Translations under genes and position numbers: made by a program
NCBI GenBank assembly: GCA_033032865.1
Contig: JAWHQI010000013.1
Coordinates: forward strand, 62,001-126,000
From: Dactylorhiza incarnata
Taxonomy: Eukaryota; Streptophyta; Magnoliopsida; Asparagales; Orchidaceae
Reading direction: 5' to 3'
DNA: 64,000 bases
The notes under the pieces: model-generated
What the model saw: only the letters and a program-made list of their open reading frames with translations
The model's database searches: none
What the model was told of the DNA's origin: nothing
In this document: one piece after another, positions 44,760-56,068 of the stretch
How the letters are laid out: the number at the start of each line of letters is the position of its first letter
How positions within the stretch are numbered: position 1 is the first letter of the stretch

Positions 44760-47700
44760 CCAACAAGTGAGGGTCTATAATAATGTTTAAATTTATGTGC
44801 AGAATGGAGGTTGTTCTACGACAAACCAGCAGTTGTATTTGGGCAGTGGATGCTCCATGCATGTGACAGGAGCAAAATAGGTGTTGGAAAACTTCAAGGC
44901 CAAGGAAGGCCCTAAGGTAATTTTTGGTAACTCCCACTCTGGGCAGACTAGAGGATATTGTGTGCTCAGAGTTGGAGAAATCTCTTTTTCTAAGGTAGCT
45001 TATGTTGAAGGACTTCAACATAATCTAATTAGTATTAGTCAACTATGTGATGGTGAATACAAAGTTATATTCACTAAGTCCTTATGTCATATAGTTAGTT
45101 CGACAACTAATCAAATAGTATTAACAGGACTTAGAAAAGATAAGGTATATATAGTAGACTTTGACTACACTAAATCTGAAATATGTCTATTTAATTCAAA
45201 CTTAGAAAATAATGACTTGTGGCATAGGAGATTTAGTAGCTTAAAAATTAAAACAATAGCTAAACTATCCAAACATAATTTAGTAAGAGGCTTACCAATT
45301 GGTAAGTATAAGAAAGACCACCCATGTAGAGCCTGTCATCTAGGAAAACAAACCAAATCATCATTCAAAGTAATTGGTAAGAATGACTCTCCTAGAACCC
45401 TTTACCTATTGCACAGGGATCTATTTGGTCCTATCTCCACTCAAGGCTTAGTAGGCAAGTCTTATACAATAGTCATTGTAGATGCCTTTTCTAGATTCAG
45501 CTGGGTGTTTTTTCTAGGAGCTAATTCAGAAACCTTCACGATCCTCTCAAGATTCATTAGACAGATTCAATCTGAATTCAATACTCAGGTTGCTGTGATG
45601 AGAAGTGATCATGGTACTGAGTATGAAAACCAATTAATTTGTAGATTCTGTTAGGATGAAGGGATTAGACAAAACTTTTCAGCTCCTAGAACCCCCCAAC
45701 AAAATGCGGTGGCTGAAAGGAAAAATTGAACTCTAATTGAATCAGAAAGGACATTATTAGCTGAATCCAATTTGTTAAAGTCCTTCTGGGTTGAGGCCGT
45801 GAATACAGCTAACTATGTTCTGAATTGAAGTCTCATCCTCAAAACTAAGTTAAAGAGTCCTTAGGAGTTATTGAAGGGAAAGACACATATTGTCACATAC
45901 TTTGGAATTTTTGGGTGTACTTGCTTCATTCTCAACAATAGAAAGAGTCAACTTGCCAAATTTGACAAGAAGGCTGATGATGGGATATTCTTGGGATACT
46001 CTTCATCAAGCAAGACCTATAGGTGTTATAATAAGAGCTCTCTCAAGATTGAGGAGTCAATGCATGTAGTGTTTAATGAAACTAACATGTTCTCCAAGGG
46101 GAAGGAAACTTCCACCAATGTCATCTGGCAGGAAGAAGGCCAGCTGGATGATCAAGTTAAAATGATCAACATCAGAGATTACTCATCAAGCTGCCAAGAT
46201 AAAGTCAAACATCTAACTGATAATGAATCAGAAGAAGACTCTGTTTCAGATGATGATGACATTCAGGCACCTGCTCTGCCAAATACAGAAATTGTTCTAG
46301 AAAATGAAAATATTGTACCCACAATCAATGAAGAAGAGGAAAACCATAAGGATATCAATCTACTAAACAACTTAACAAAGAATAGGATGACCCTCAGGGA
46401 TCATCCTCCAACTCAAGTTATATGAGATAAAATAATGGGAGTGAAGACAAGGAACCATATCACAAATGAAACTATGCTGCAGTGCTTCCTCTCACAGTAT
46501 GAGCCCAAGAAGTTTAAAGAAGCAGATAGTGATCCCCAATGGATTGCTGCCATGCAAGAGGAACTTGCACAGTTTGAAAGATACAAAGACTGGTCTCTAA
46601 TTGAAGGACCATGAAATTACCAATCATAGGAACAAAGTGGGTAAATAAAAATAAGATGGACTCAAATAGAGTCATAGTCAGGAACAATGCAAGACTTGTT
46701 GCCCAAGGATACATGCAAGATGAGGGTATTGACTACAATTAGACATTTGCTCCAGTGGCTAGACTGGAAGAAATCAGAATGCTCCTTGTCTATGCTGCAC
46801 ATATGAAGATCAAGGTATATCAAATGGATGTGAAGAGTGCTTTCCTAAATGGAATTCTTCCAAAAGAAGTATATGTTGAGCAAACCCTAGGTTTTATCCA
46901 TCCATCTTATCCCAATTTTGTTTACAGACTAGACAAAGCACTGTATTGTCTCAAGCAAGCTCCAAGAGCATGGTATGAGACATTATCCACCTTCCTCCAA
47001 GAACACTCTTTTGTAAGAGGTAATGTGGATAAAATACTTTTCACCAGAGCACATAAAAATCAGCTACTTCTAGTATAGATTTTGTAGATGATATAATATT
47101 TGGTTCAACAGACCAATGACTTTGCAAAGGTTAGCTGACCTAATGTAGTCTAAGTTTGAAAAGAGTAGCATAGGAGAACTGTCATACTTTCTTGGCCTCA
47201 AAGTTAAGCAAAGTGCAAATGGCATTTTCATATCCCAATTCAAGTATACGAAAGAGTTTATCAAGAGGTTTGGGACGGAAAATGCCTCTGTCATGAAAAC
47301 CCCCATGTCTACTAATAATGTATTGGATAGAGATGAAAATGTTAAGTCATTTAATTAAAAGACTTACAGAGCAGCCATTGGTTCGCTTCTCTACCTTACA
47401 GCTAACAGACCAAATATTATGTTTGCTACTTGCATATGTGATAGATTCTGGGTTGACCCCAATGAACCTCACGTGAGTTCTGTAAAAAGAATACTCAAAT
47501 ATCTAAAGGGTACACCTGAGCATGGCTTGTGGTATCCCACCGAATCTGGATTTGATTTAGTAGGCTATTCAGATGCAGATTATGTTGGATGCATGCTTGA
47601 AAGAAAGAGCACCTCAGGAACTTGTCAATTCCTGGATGCTAGACTGATCTCTTGGTTTAGCAAGAAGCAAACCTCAGCCTCTGCTTCTACAACCAAAGCT

Positions 47701-48063
47701 GAGTATATAGCTGCAGGAAGCTGCTGCTCACAAATATTGTGGATGAAGAATCAGTTGTTTGATTACAACTTTAGTCTTGAGAACTCCACAGTATTCTGTG
47801 ACAGCTCTAGTGCTATTTCTATAGCTTCAAATCATGTTCTCCACAATAAAACTAAACACATAGAGATAAAGCACCACTTTCTCAAGGATAATGTAGAGAA
47901 GGGTAAGATCAATCTTAAATACATTTTCACCGATAATCAAATGGCTGACATCTTCACTAAGCCACTTGATGAAAGAAGCACAATTTCTTCATCAATGCAT
48001 TTGGTATGCTTGATGGAGCACTTTAGGACACACTTAATATGTAATAAGATCTATTTTCTATAG
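44760..48063 (+). pseudogene. pol: Copia B pol, broken, protease Asp lost
   Basis: The protease block reads YLGSGCSMHVTG (about 44838), so the catalytic Asp of DSG is Gly. Integrase: HHCC site (WHRRFSSLKI..CRACHLGKQ, about 45220-45350), D in HRDLFGP (45415), D in RSDHGTEYE (45602), E in NAVAERKN. RT from about 46620 with [14 protein letters not shown] and a shifted FVDDIIFGS near 47085. RNase H (47570-47960: DADYVGCMLERKSTSG, CDSSSAISI) ends with ADIFTKPLDE. Stops lie at 44878, 45652, 45727, 45826, 45862 and 46423, with frameshifts around 46612 and 47078-47410. Confidence 0.9.
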
Positions 48064-48541
48064 AAAGTTATTGTTGGGAAAAATAACAAGATTTTTGGGA
48101 AAAACATAACTGTCTATTCAGATCTGCGTCGAATACCAATCGACGCACCGTCGATTTCTACTCGACGCCAGCTTGGAGAGCTGTTTGGGAAAGTTCCTTT
48201 GATTGGCACTCGACTCAGCGTCAAATTCTTATCGACACTTACGTCGACATAACAATTTTTGCTTGCATTCGAATCTACGTCGACTTCTACTCGACGCAAC
48301 GTCAACTTCTCAAAGCGCGGCAGACTTAATTTCTAGAAGCTACTTCGACAAGTTTTGGCGCGCTGCATCCACCCATTTTCTACATTACTTTGAATATACC
48401 CCTAAGTTGCAACGATTCGTATTCTCAAAGCAACACAGTCATTGACTTCTTTGTGCATTCAAATTCTATCCCTCTCGCTCTCCTTTTTATGCCTCTCTAT
48501 CTCTTTCCTTTCCTTTTATTGCAGGTATACACCGATACTCA
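48064..48541 (+). other. Copia B spacer with hairpin modules and splice-acceptor-like site
   Basis: Four 21-nt modules at 48126, 48148, 48218 and 48277 (GCGTCGA or CCGTCGA, loop, TCGACGC or similar), the same build as in gag. At 48495-48524 a T/C-rich tract ends in TTGCAG, a good 3' splice site, 18 bases before the ATG of the extra ORF. Confidence 0.75.
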
Positions 48542-49903
48542 ATGGAGCCAAGTAAAGGTCAAAGAGATGTTCTAGATGCAGTTGATCTGGCCCTAGAGAC
48601 ATTGATGTCTCAGTTCCCTTCCTTATATCTCAGCTTCTCAGATGAATGTTATCACAAACTGTGTCTTCAACATCAAATGCTTCAAAATCTCTATGCCCAG
48701 ACGAAAGCTACAGAAGAGGAGTTAAGACTATCAGGGTTGCATGCTGAAGTCTTTATATCCTTCTTCAAAGATATAAAGCAGGGGAAGAAGTGTGACAGCA
48801 GGCCCCCTATAGACTCAGTATACACTGCAAATCTCCCCACTTCTTTAGTTTTTGAAAGAGAACCAGCCATCTCCTCCAAGTTCCTTCTATTACCTGCATA
48901 CTCCTCTCCACCCATAACCTTGTCTTCAATCCAGGGGGAGTCATCACAACAGGGGGAGGGTGATCTCTTTTCAAATGATGATGATTACTAGAAGAGACTG
49001 AAGGAGTTCTCAGAATGGGCTGATTCACCCACACCTGAGACAACAGACTTCAGGCCTTATTCTGAGGAGTCAACAACACCATGTGCTTCTGATTCTACTC
49101 CTTCTCTTGATTCGGCTCCTGCTTCTGATTCCACACCAACTCACCTCCCTCAATCACCTACGCCAACAATCCCAGGACCAGCTCTTCGAGGAAGACATCT
49201 ATTCAGAGGGAGGGGATATGGGAGAGATTACAGAGGAAGGGGATATGGGGAAAATAGACCCATTTGGGAAAGATATACAAAGGAACTGAGAAAACAGTAC
49301 AAGTCATATTATAAAACATATGAGAAGGTTCAAATACCTGAAAATCAGATGAAGGTATATAATGATCCAAAGCATGACAAATCCCTATATGAAATCAGAG
49401 AAAGGTATTAGTATGAATTTGATGTCGCTCTAAGAGAAATTGAAGAGAAGAGAAAGATATTTATTGAAAGACTGAAAATGGTAAAGATGTTGTTGAAAAG
49501 AACAATTAAAAGAGGCTATTCAAATTCCTAGCACTCTGTTTGATTCCTCCAAATATGCTGCAAGAATCCTCAAGCAAAAGTCCTGACAGACATAGGACTA
49601 CTCACCAAAAGGGGTCTTGGTTGTTACGAAGAGATGGAGGATCAACCATTTAAAAAGAAAAAGAAGATTGTATTCAAGACATCTCCAATTTCTGGGAACC
49701 TACAATCAACATTCATTGTGCTAGACCCTGATTCAGAAGAGTTAGACGTAGTTGAGCTGAATGAGATGACTGCAAAAGTTATTAGCCTTGGATTCAAGAT
49801 GTCTATCCTGATGGAATCTGATCTGGAAAAGCTATTCAAAGGACATGATAGAATTCAGCAAAAACCTGAGAAGGTCAAACCTGCAAATTTCCAAGTATGT
49901 TGA
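48542..49903 (+). pseudogene. Copia B extra ORF after pol, RG-rich
   Basis: A 454-codon stretch in one frame with stops at 48989, 49409 and 49529-49541; a shift in and out of frame around 49511-49590 is likely. The N-terminal part (MEPSKGQRDVLDAVDLALET) is helical-looking. Residues about 130-200 are Ser/Thr/Pro/Glu-rich. An RG patch (49187-49262: ALRGRHLFRGRGYGRDYRGR and on) follows, then a charged helical part and a Lys-rich stretch before DPDSEELDVVELNEMTAKVI. No signal peptide or membrane segment is visible, so I would not call it env, although SIRE elements carry an env-like gene at this place. RG patches often bind RNA; that role is inferred. Confidence 0.65.
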
Positions 49904-50117
49904 GAGGAAATTCAGAAAGGTTTTTGAAGCCCTATCAATGTTTCTCAAAAAGAAAAAGTAGAACACATTTTGGGTAACTAAATTCTGATGAATCTTCACT
50001 TATATTAATCAAAATTTCAGTTTGATGTCATTTTGGTTTGTTGTATATTTGTTTATATTCACTTTTATGTCTCAGTATGATTGAAATCACATAATTTATT
50101 TGTAAAGTTTGTTATGA

Positions 50118-50132
50118 TAAATAAGGGGAGAT
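50118..50132 (+). other. Copia B polypurine tract
   Basis: Purine run AATAAGGGGAGAT directly before TGTTGGGAATAACAC. Confidence 0.8.
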
Positions 50133-50757
50133 TGTTGGGAATAACACTCTTTGATTTATCTCACAAATTATATACAAGTGATTTCATTAACTAGGATGTA
50201 TTACCCATGTTGTATAGAAAGGCTACTTTGGTCATTAGATGTCTTAGGATATCACACTCTAATTAGGGTGTCAAAGACCAGTTGAAATAGAGTCTAAAAT
50301 TCAGTTGAGTAAAACCTGTGTTGAATAGAAGTCTACGCAGCTTCGACTGCAAGTCGAAGCAACTTCGAATAGAAGTAACATTAACTCAGACTGAAGTCGA
50401 TGTATAAGTTGAAGTCGACGCAACATCGATATGTACTCGACGCAGAAGACAAAGTTAGTCGAAGCAGTATTTGAAGTTGATGCAACTTGGACTTATAATC
50501 GACGCAGAGGGAAGAAGCTCTGAGTTCAGGATTCCATCTCGACGGACACATCGATATCTATTGGATGCAACGTCGACTGCAGAGATCATTTCTAATCTAA
50601 AGAGGATTTCGACGCACCTTCCATTAGAAATCAGAGGTGCATCGATTAGAAGGGAAATGTATTCGACGCTACGACGAATATAGACAGAATTAGAAATTCT
50701 CATTTATTCTTTTCTACAGATGATTCAGAGGTTATTCATGGAATATTTTGGATCTCT
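50133..50757 (+). repeat. Copia B 3' LTR, first 625 bp
   Basis: Matches 37291-37920. The match stops at GGATCTCT, where Copia C begins; the 5' LTR continues AACGGGTCTG at that point. Confidence 0.92.
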
Positions 50758-50929
50758 TGTTGGAACATGGTTTTCCGCATCCCTTTGATTTGAGAATAAC
50801 AAATCCCACTTGTATTTGATCTTGTTTGCCATTGTGTTTTTAGCATGCAGGTTTAAAAAGATATAACACTAGGTTGCTGCATAATTGGTCTGGAACTGCC
50901 CACAAGAAGAAATTATGACTAAGGTTTAA

Positions 50930-51325
50930 TGTCAGGCGTTAAGACTTAACGCTGGGCATTGACGATCGACGGGATGGCTTGACGATCGATGGGATGGCTT
51001 GTCGATCGATGGGATGTCTTGCCGATCGACGGGATGGCTTGCCGACTGAGAAAATGAAAGAGGTTTAACACCAGGCGTTAGTATTAACGCTGGGTGTTAA
51101 CTCTCGGTGATTATGGCAAAGAGGGATGCAGCCGTGATTGACGGAGCACTTTATGAATGATCTGACCTAACGTCAGTGTTAGCCTCAAAGCCAACGTTAG
51201 GGTTTCCTAAAATAAAAGTTTCCTAAAGTACAAAATCTCCTTCCCATTTTGAAGATCTGAGCCATAAAAACAATTTCATACTGAGTCAATGCTAGGTGTT
51301 AGCCTTAACGTCGGCGTTAGCCTTC
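50930..51325 (+). repeat. Inverted CGTTA/TAACG motifs and 20-bp array in Copia C LTR
   Basis: Pairs such as GGCGTTA..TAACGCTGG recur about five times. Between them a 20-bp unit (GACGATCGACGGGATGGCTT type) is repeated four and a half times with starts at 50961, 50981, 51001, 51021 and 51041. Confidence 0.8.
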
Positions 51326-51328
51326 AGT

Positions 51329-51338
51329 CTTATAAATT
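51329..51338 (+). promoter_or_regulatory. TATA box of Copia C LTR promoter
   Basis: CTTATAAATT, about eight bases after the last inverted motif. Confidence 0.55.
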
Positions 51339-52045
51339 GGTGGACTTCGTCTTCTCCGACTACTGGTTCAAGAGAGCCCTATTCCAGCACTGCAGAAACT
51401 CAGAGAGGGCCATATTTTCCAGACCATCATCTCCCACACAAATTCAAGAGAAGAATTCAAGGAGGACCAGATCAATGCTAAATCAACACGAAGAAAGCGC
51501 GCTTTGACTTCGAGAATATTCAGCGAGCCTTCGCCATCTCCAGAATTCTTTATAGGGAGTTTTGATTTGTGTTTTGTATTTTATTTGTAATCTTTTTATA
51601 ATAACTGTGAATTGAATTCGCCTCGTGTTGGCGACTAGGTCTAGGTAGAACTTAGGGAGGAAATCGCCTTGTGTTGGCGACTAGGTCTAGGGAGTAGATC
51701 TAGGGGGTGCTCGAGGCCTTTCTGGGGATAGAAGGGCTAGAGCGGCTTGAGGTCGTATCTGGGGAGAGATCGGCTAAAGCCAACTGGTTCTTGGTGAGAA
51801 GAGTCGGTATAGAAAACAAAAATAATATTTTACTTCATCGCCTTCGATTTCTAGCGTCATAAGAAATCGAATTTTGTAATCTTATATTTCAAGTTAATAA
51901 AATCATGTCTTTCATTTATTTTGCCTAATCTCCGCTTTTTTTTATCATTAGTTTAATCTCTTATCATTTCAAGTATTTTAAAATATAATAAAAGTTTTAA
52001 AACCCTTATTCACCCCCCTCTAAGGGCGCCTCAAGATCCAACAAG

Positions 52046-52061
52046 TGGTATCAGAGGAAGG
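52046..52061 (+). other. Copia C primer binding site (tRNA-iMet)
   Basis: TGGTATCAGAGGAAGG, two bases after the LTR. Confidence 0.8.
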
Positions 52062-52092
52062 TTATTCTAATACGGTCTAATAACCGGGAATA

Positions 52093-53960
52093 ATGGCGCT
52101 CCGTGATCTCACTTTCTATGAAGGGCAAGGAATAAGTAGACCTCCACTTTTCACCGGAACTGATTATTACTTTTTGAGAACGCGAATGCATTATTTTCTA
52201 ATAAATTTAGATATAGACGTCTGGGCTAGTGTTGAAACACCGTATACTACTCCTACTTATGTTGTTGGAGAAGTAACCATGTAAAAGCATAAAGATAGAT
52301 GGGATGATGGAAACAAAAATAAATGCAAAAATAATGCTAAAGCTATGAATGCCTTATTTTGTGCATTAAATAGGACTGAATTTAATAGAGTTTGTGCTTG
52401 TGAAACTGCCTACGACATTTGGAATTTGATTGAACTAACTCATGAAAGTACCTCCCAGGTTAAAGACTCAAATATCTTCCAACTGGAGTCAGAGTTTGAA
52501 AGATTCATAATGGATCCAAAAGAGGACGTTGAATCGATGTACACACGTTTACCATGATCGTGAACGCCTCAAAGATCCTAGGAAAAACCTTCTCGAACGG
52601 TGACTTGGTGAGGAAGATCCTTCGATCTCCCCCTCTGAAGATCAATACAAAGGTGACAGCTATTTTAGAATCGCATGATCTAAGATGGCTCCAGATTGAG
52701 AGCCTCATTGGGAACCTCAAAACACATGAGGTAGAACTCAAAATCCAAGATGTAGAATACACCAAAGAGCCAAAGAAGAAAGCCTTGGCACTAAAGTCAA
52801 GGAAAGAGGATGACAACGAGGAAGAAGATGAGGAGAGTCTCTTTGTGAAAAATTTGACAAAGTTCATCTTCCAAAAAGAGTACACCTTCCGCATGTACTT
52901 CCTTAAAGGATCATCTTCCAAAAAGGGGAAAAAGGAAAAATCAAGCGACGACGATGAAGAGTGAACTTCTCCCGAGTGCTTCCACTGCAGAAAGACCAGG
53001 CATATAATAAGACAATGCCTAAAGTACTTAAAAGAACAAAAAGATAAGCGACATAAAGGAAGGGAAAATAAGAAGGTTCTGAAGGCTGCAACATGGGATT
53101 ATTCTTCATCCAGAAGTTCAAACGGGTCATCTTCAAGCGATAGAGATGAGGCAAATATGTGCCTCATGAGGAAGAGCCATGAATAAATAGACGACGATTG
53201 CAGTGTCCAAAGAGACACTGAGGTAATTCCTTCTACCTATAATGACCTTTATTTTGAGTACATGAAAACATGTAAATCCTTTAGTAAAAGCCTAAGAGAT
53301 CTTGATCTCCTAAAAACTAAAAATAAAATTCTTTTAAAACAAAATCAAAAATTAAGTAAGAAAGTAAAAACTTTGAGAAAAGAGATAGGATCTAGCCAAG
53401 TAAATAATCATAACTTGGCAAGGACAAAAGAACTTAAAAATAATCTTTCTACGGCTCTCTCAAATATCGAATCTCTCACAAATCAAAAGAAAGACTTAGA
53501 AAGAAGTATAGAAATCTCTCTTTCTGAAACTGAAAATGAAAAGAAAAATTTCGCAAAGAGGTGTGGAAATTTAGTAAGTGAAAACATCGCTTTAAAAGCC
53601 CGAATCAATGATCTTAATTTGGCAATAAACAAATTTGGAGTTGGCCAAAAATCACTAGATATGATTTTGGGCAACAAGTGCCATGGTTCTGGAAAGTTTG
53701 GGCTTGGATATGGTTCGGAAAGCTACCGCCCTGCGTTAACCTCTAACGTCGGCATTAGCTCTAGTTCAAGAAACAAAAATACTTTTTATAATAACATTTC
53801 TGTCACCCCTTCCACTTCTGTGTCTGCCAGCAAGGGTTAACAAAACTCTCTGAAAAAGGTCTCAACCCCTTTTGTTGCGTGTGCCAATTGTTTACTTTTT
53901 GGGCACACCACGGACTCTTGCAAGAAGAAGGGAAAGCGCACTTTAGAAAAAATCTGGGTA
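52093..53960 (+). pseudogene. gag: Copia C gag and linker, broken
   Basis: ATG at 52093 (MALRDLTFYEGQGISRPPLF). The gag domain runs to about 52750 (AYDIWNLIELTHESTSQVK). Knuckle 1 at 52977-53018 is complete (CFHCRKTRHIIRQC). A 190-residue coiled-coil-like part follows (53262-53640; LLKTKNKILLKQNQKLSKKV, LTNQKKDLERSIEISLSETE). Then come a Gly/Ser/Tyr stretch with the LTR-like motif at 53733-53759, and knuckle 2 at 53880-53921 (CANCLLFGHTTDSC). Stops at 52282, 52962, 53182 and 53838, and a frameshift near 52545. Layout as in SIRE-like gag. Confidence 0.85.
53733..53759 (+). repeat. Copy of the LTR inverted motif inside Copia C gag
   Basis: GCGTTA, five bases, TAACG, then TCGGCATTAGC. The last 16 bases match 51306-51321 in the LTR at 15 positions. 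It is read as ALTSNVGIS and lies 120 bases upstream of knuckle 2. Confidence 0.55.
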
Positions 53961-54031
53961 CCTAAGGTCACCACATATATTATGGAAGGAACCACATGGG
54001 TATCCGATTTTCACTAACATCTTCTTCTTAG

Positions 54032-56068
54032 GTGTGTTGGCAGGCTAAGGACAAGGAAGACATGTCGTACTTGGACTCAGGTTGCTCCAAGCACATGATG
54101 GGCGATAAAGCAAAGTTCCTTAGCCTCACAAAGAACAAAGGAGGAACCGTGACGTTTGGTGACAATGGAAAAAGAAGAATATTAGGCACCGGTTCAGAGG
54201 GTAACGACTCCTTCTCTCTTACAAATATCTTATTTGTAGAAGGCTTAAAACACAACTTAATTTCTATTAGTTAACTGTGTGATAAAGGTCTTAATGTGTT
54301 ATTTGAGTCGTCTACTAATTTGTGCAAAATTATGAATCCTAAGACTAATGATATTGCACTCACTGCACCAAGAATTCATAATGTCTATTTAATCTCTTTT
54401 CATGATCTATCACGTGTATCACTAAAATGTCTAATTACAAAAAATGAAGAACTTGAATTATGGCATGGGCTTCTTGGTCACACTAGCACCAAGTTGATCT
54501 TAAAATTATCAAATAATAAAATAATTAGGGGTTTACCAATGCTTAATGGAAATCTATCCAATTTATGCCCGCCATGCCAAAAGGGAAAATTTTCTAAAAC
54601 ATCTTTTAAGAACAAAAATGAAATCTCCACCACTAGACCTCTACAAATAATTCATATGGACTTATTTGGGCCAATTAGCACTTGTAGTCTAGGTGGTAAA
54701 AAGTACATATTTGTTTTAATTGATGATTTTCTAGATTTACTTGGACATTATTTCTTACCTCCAAATCCGATGCTATTTATGAATTTACTAAACTATGCAA
54801 TCGCATTCAAAATGAATTTGAACTAAAAATTAAGTGCATTAGATCGGATCATGGAGGGGAATTTGAAAATGAATGTTTCACCACATTTTGTAATAATCTA
54901 GGTATTAAACAAAAATTTTCTGCTCCACGCCCCCCCCCCCCCCCCCCACAAAATGGTGTGGTGGAGAGGAAAAATAGAACCCTTCAGGAACTCGCACACA
55001 CTATGCTATCCGAGTATGGGTTGCCTAGATCCTTTTGGGATGAAGCCGTAAATACGTCTTGCTATGTTATAAATCGATTCATGCTTTGCCCAATCTTAAA
55101 ATTTACTCCATATGAATAATATTACAAAAGGAAACCTAATGTATATTACTTTCATGTTTTTGGATGTCAATGCTTTATCTCAAACACCAAAGATGCATTA
55201 GCAAAATTTGATGAAAAATGTGATGAAGGAATATTTCTTGGTTACTCTATAACTAGTAAAGCATATAGGATATACAATAAAAGGTCTAAAAAGGTTCAAG
55301 AGTCCATTCATGTGAATTTTGATGAATTTGTTCCTTGTGTAGATTCTATCATTACATGAAAAGAAGAGGAATTACCTTCACCCTTGGAGGATGATAATGT
55401 TGAACATCTTGGAGGTGACAAAGAAATAGAGGCTGTGTAGGAAGAGTACGTACCTCCAAGGGCGCTTAGATTCACAAAAGATCTTCCAAGAGAACTTGTC
55501 GTTGGAGAACCATCAAGAGGGGTAACAACACGCTCTTCCATTCATGAATCCTTCTCTTATTTATGCTTTGTTTCCGAAATTGAGCCTAAAAATGTTTCTA
55601 CCGAGCTAAATGATGAATTTTGGTATTTAGCGATGCATAAAGAATTAGAACAATTTGAACAAAATAAGGTTTGGAATCTTATAGAAAGACCATCAAATCA
55701 TCTGGTAATAGGCTTAAAGTGGATTTTTAAAAATAATTTAGATATTGAATCTAGAATTACTAGGAACACAGCTCGTTTAGTAGCACAAGGTTATTCACAA
55801 ATTGAACGGGTAGATTTTGATGAAACCTTTGCACCCGTAGCTCGCTTAGAATCCATTCGAATCTTTCTTGCCTTTTCAAGCTTCAAAAGATTTAAACTTT
55901 TTCAAATGGATGATAAAAGTGCCTTCTTAAATGGAATTATTAAAGAAGAGATTTATGTTAAACAACCCCCCCGGTTTCATAAATGAAAAATATCCTAATC
56001 ATGTGTTTAAACTAGATAATGCACTATATGGTCTAAAACAAGCGCCTCATGCTTGGTATGAAACATTA
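54032..56068 (+). pseudogene. pol: Copia C pol (protease, integrase, RT start), broken and cut
   Basis: Protease YLDSGCSKHMMG (54068) is intact. Integrase: HHCC site (WHGLLGHTSTK..CPPCQKGK), D in IHMDLFGP (54650), frameshift near 54735, D in IRSDHGGEFEN (54840), E in QNGVVERKNR (54950). Just before that E block a run of 18 C gives six Pro in frame in place of the usual short TPQ. RT begins about 55640 (WNLIERPSNH, LVAQGYSQIERVDFDETFAP, KSAFLNG) and is cut after [15 protein letters not shown], before the YVDD motif. Stops at 54272, 55117, 55357 and 55438; frameshift near 55970. Confidence 0.88.
54930..54947 (+). repeat. Poly-C run (18 C) in Copia C integrase
   Basis: Eighteen C between CTCCACG and ACAAAATGG. 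It keeps the frame. It could be a real expansion or an assembly artefact. Confidence 0.85.

Larger units (their letters stand above)
37291..50757 (+). mobile_element. Copia B (SIRE-like), visible part
   Basis: Begins TGTTGTGAAAAACACC after the flank ACAAG. Contents: 5' LTR (with a hAT insertion), iMet primer site, gag with two knuckles, pol, an extra ORF, polypurine tract and the first 625 bases of the 3' LTR, which Copia C splits at 50758. The rest of its 3' LTR is outside the window. Many stops and frameshifts. It is remarkable for a 21-nt hairpin module found in LTR, gag and the region before the extra ORF. Confidence 0.9.
50758..52043 (+). repeat. Copia C 5' LTR (1286 bp)
   Basis: TGTTGG to CCAACA. 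It includes GGCGTTA/TAACGCC inverted motifs (50930-51325), a 20-bp tandem array (50961-51047), a TATA box directly after the last motif, and TATTCACCCCCCTCTAAGG near the end. There is no second copy in the window, so the right end is set by the primer site. Confidence 0.85.
50758..56068 (+). mobile_element. Copia C (SIRE-like), visible part
   Basis: Starts TGTTGGAACATGG within the Copia B 3' LTR (flank TCTCT). It has a 5' LTR, iMet primer site, gag with two knuckles, protease, integrase and the start of RT. It is cut at 56068 by element E. The remainder and its 3' LTR are outside the window. Confidence 0.9.
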
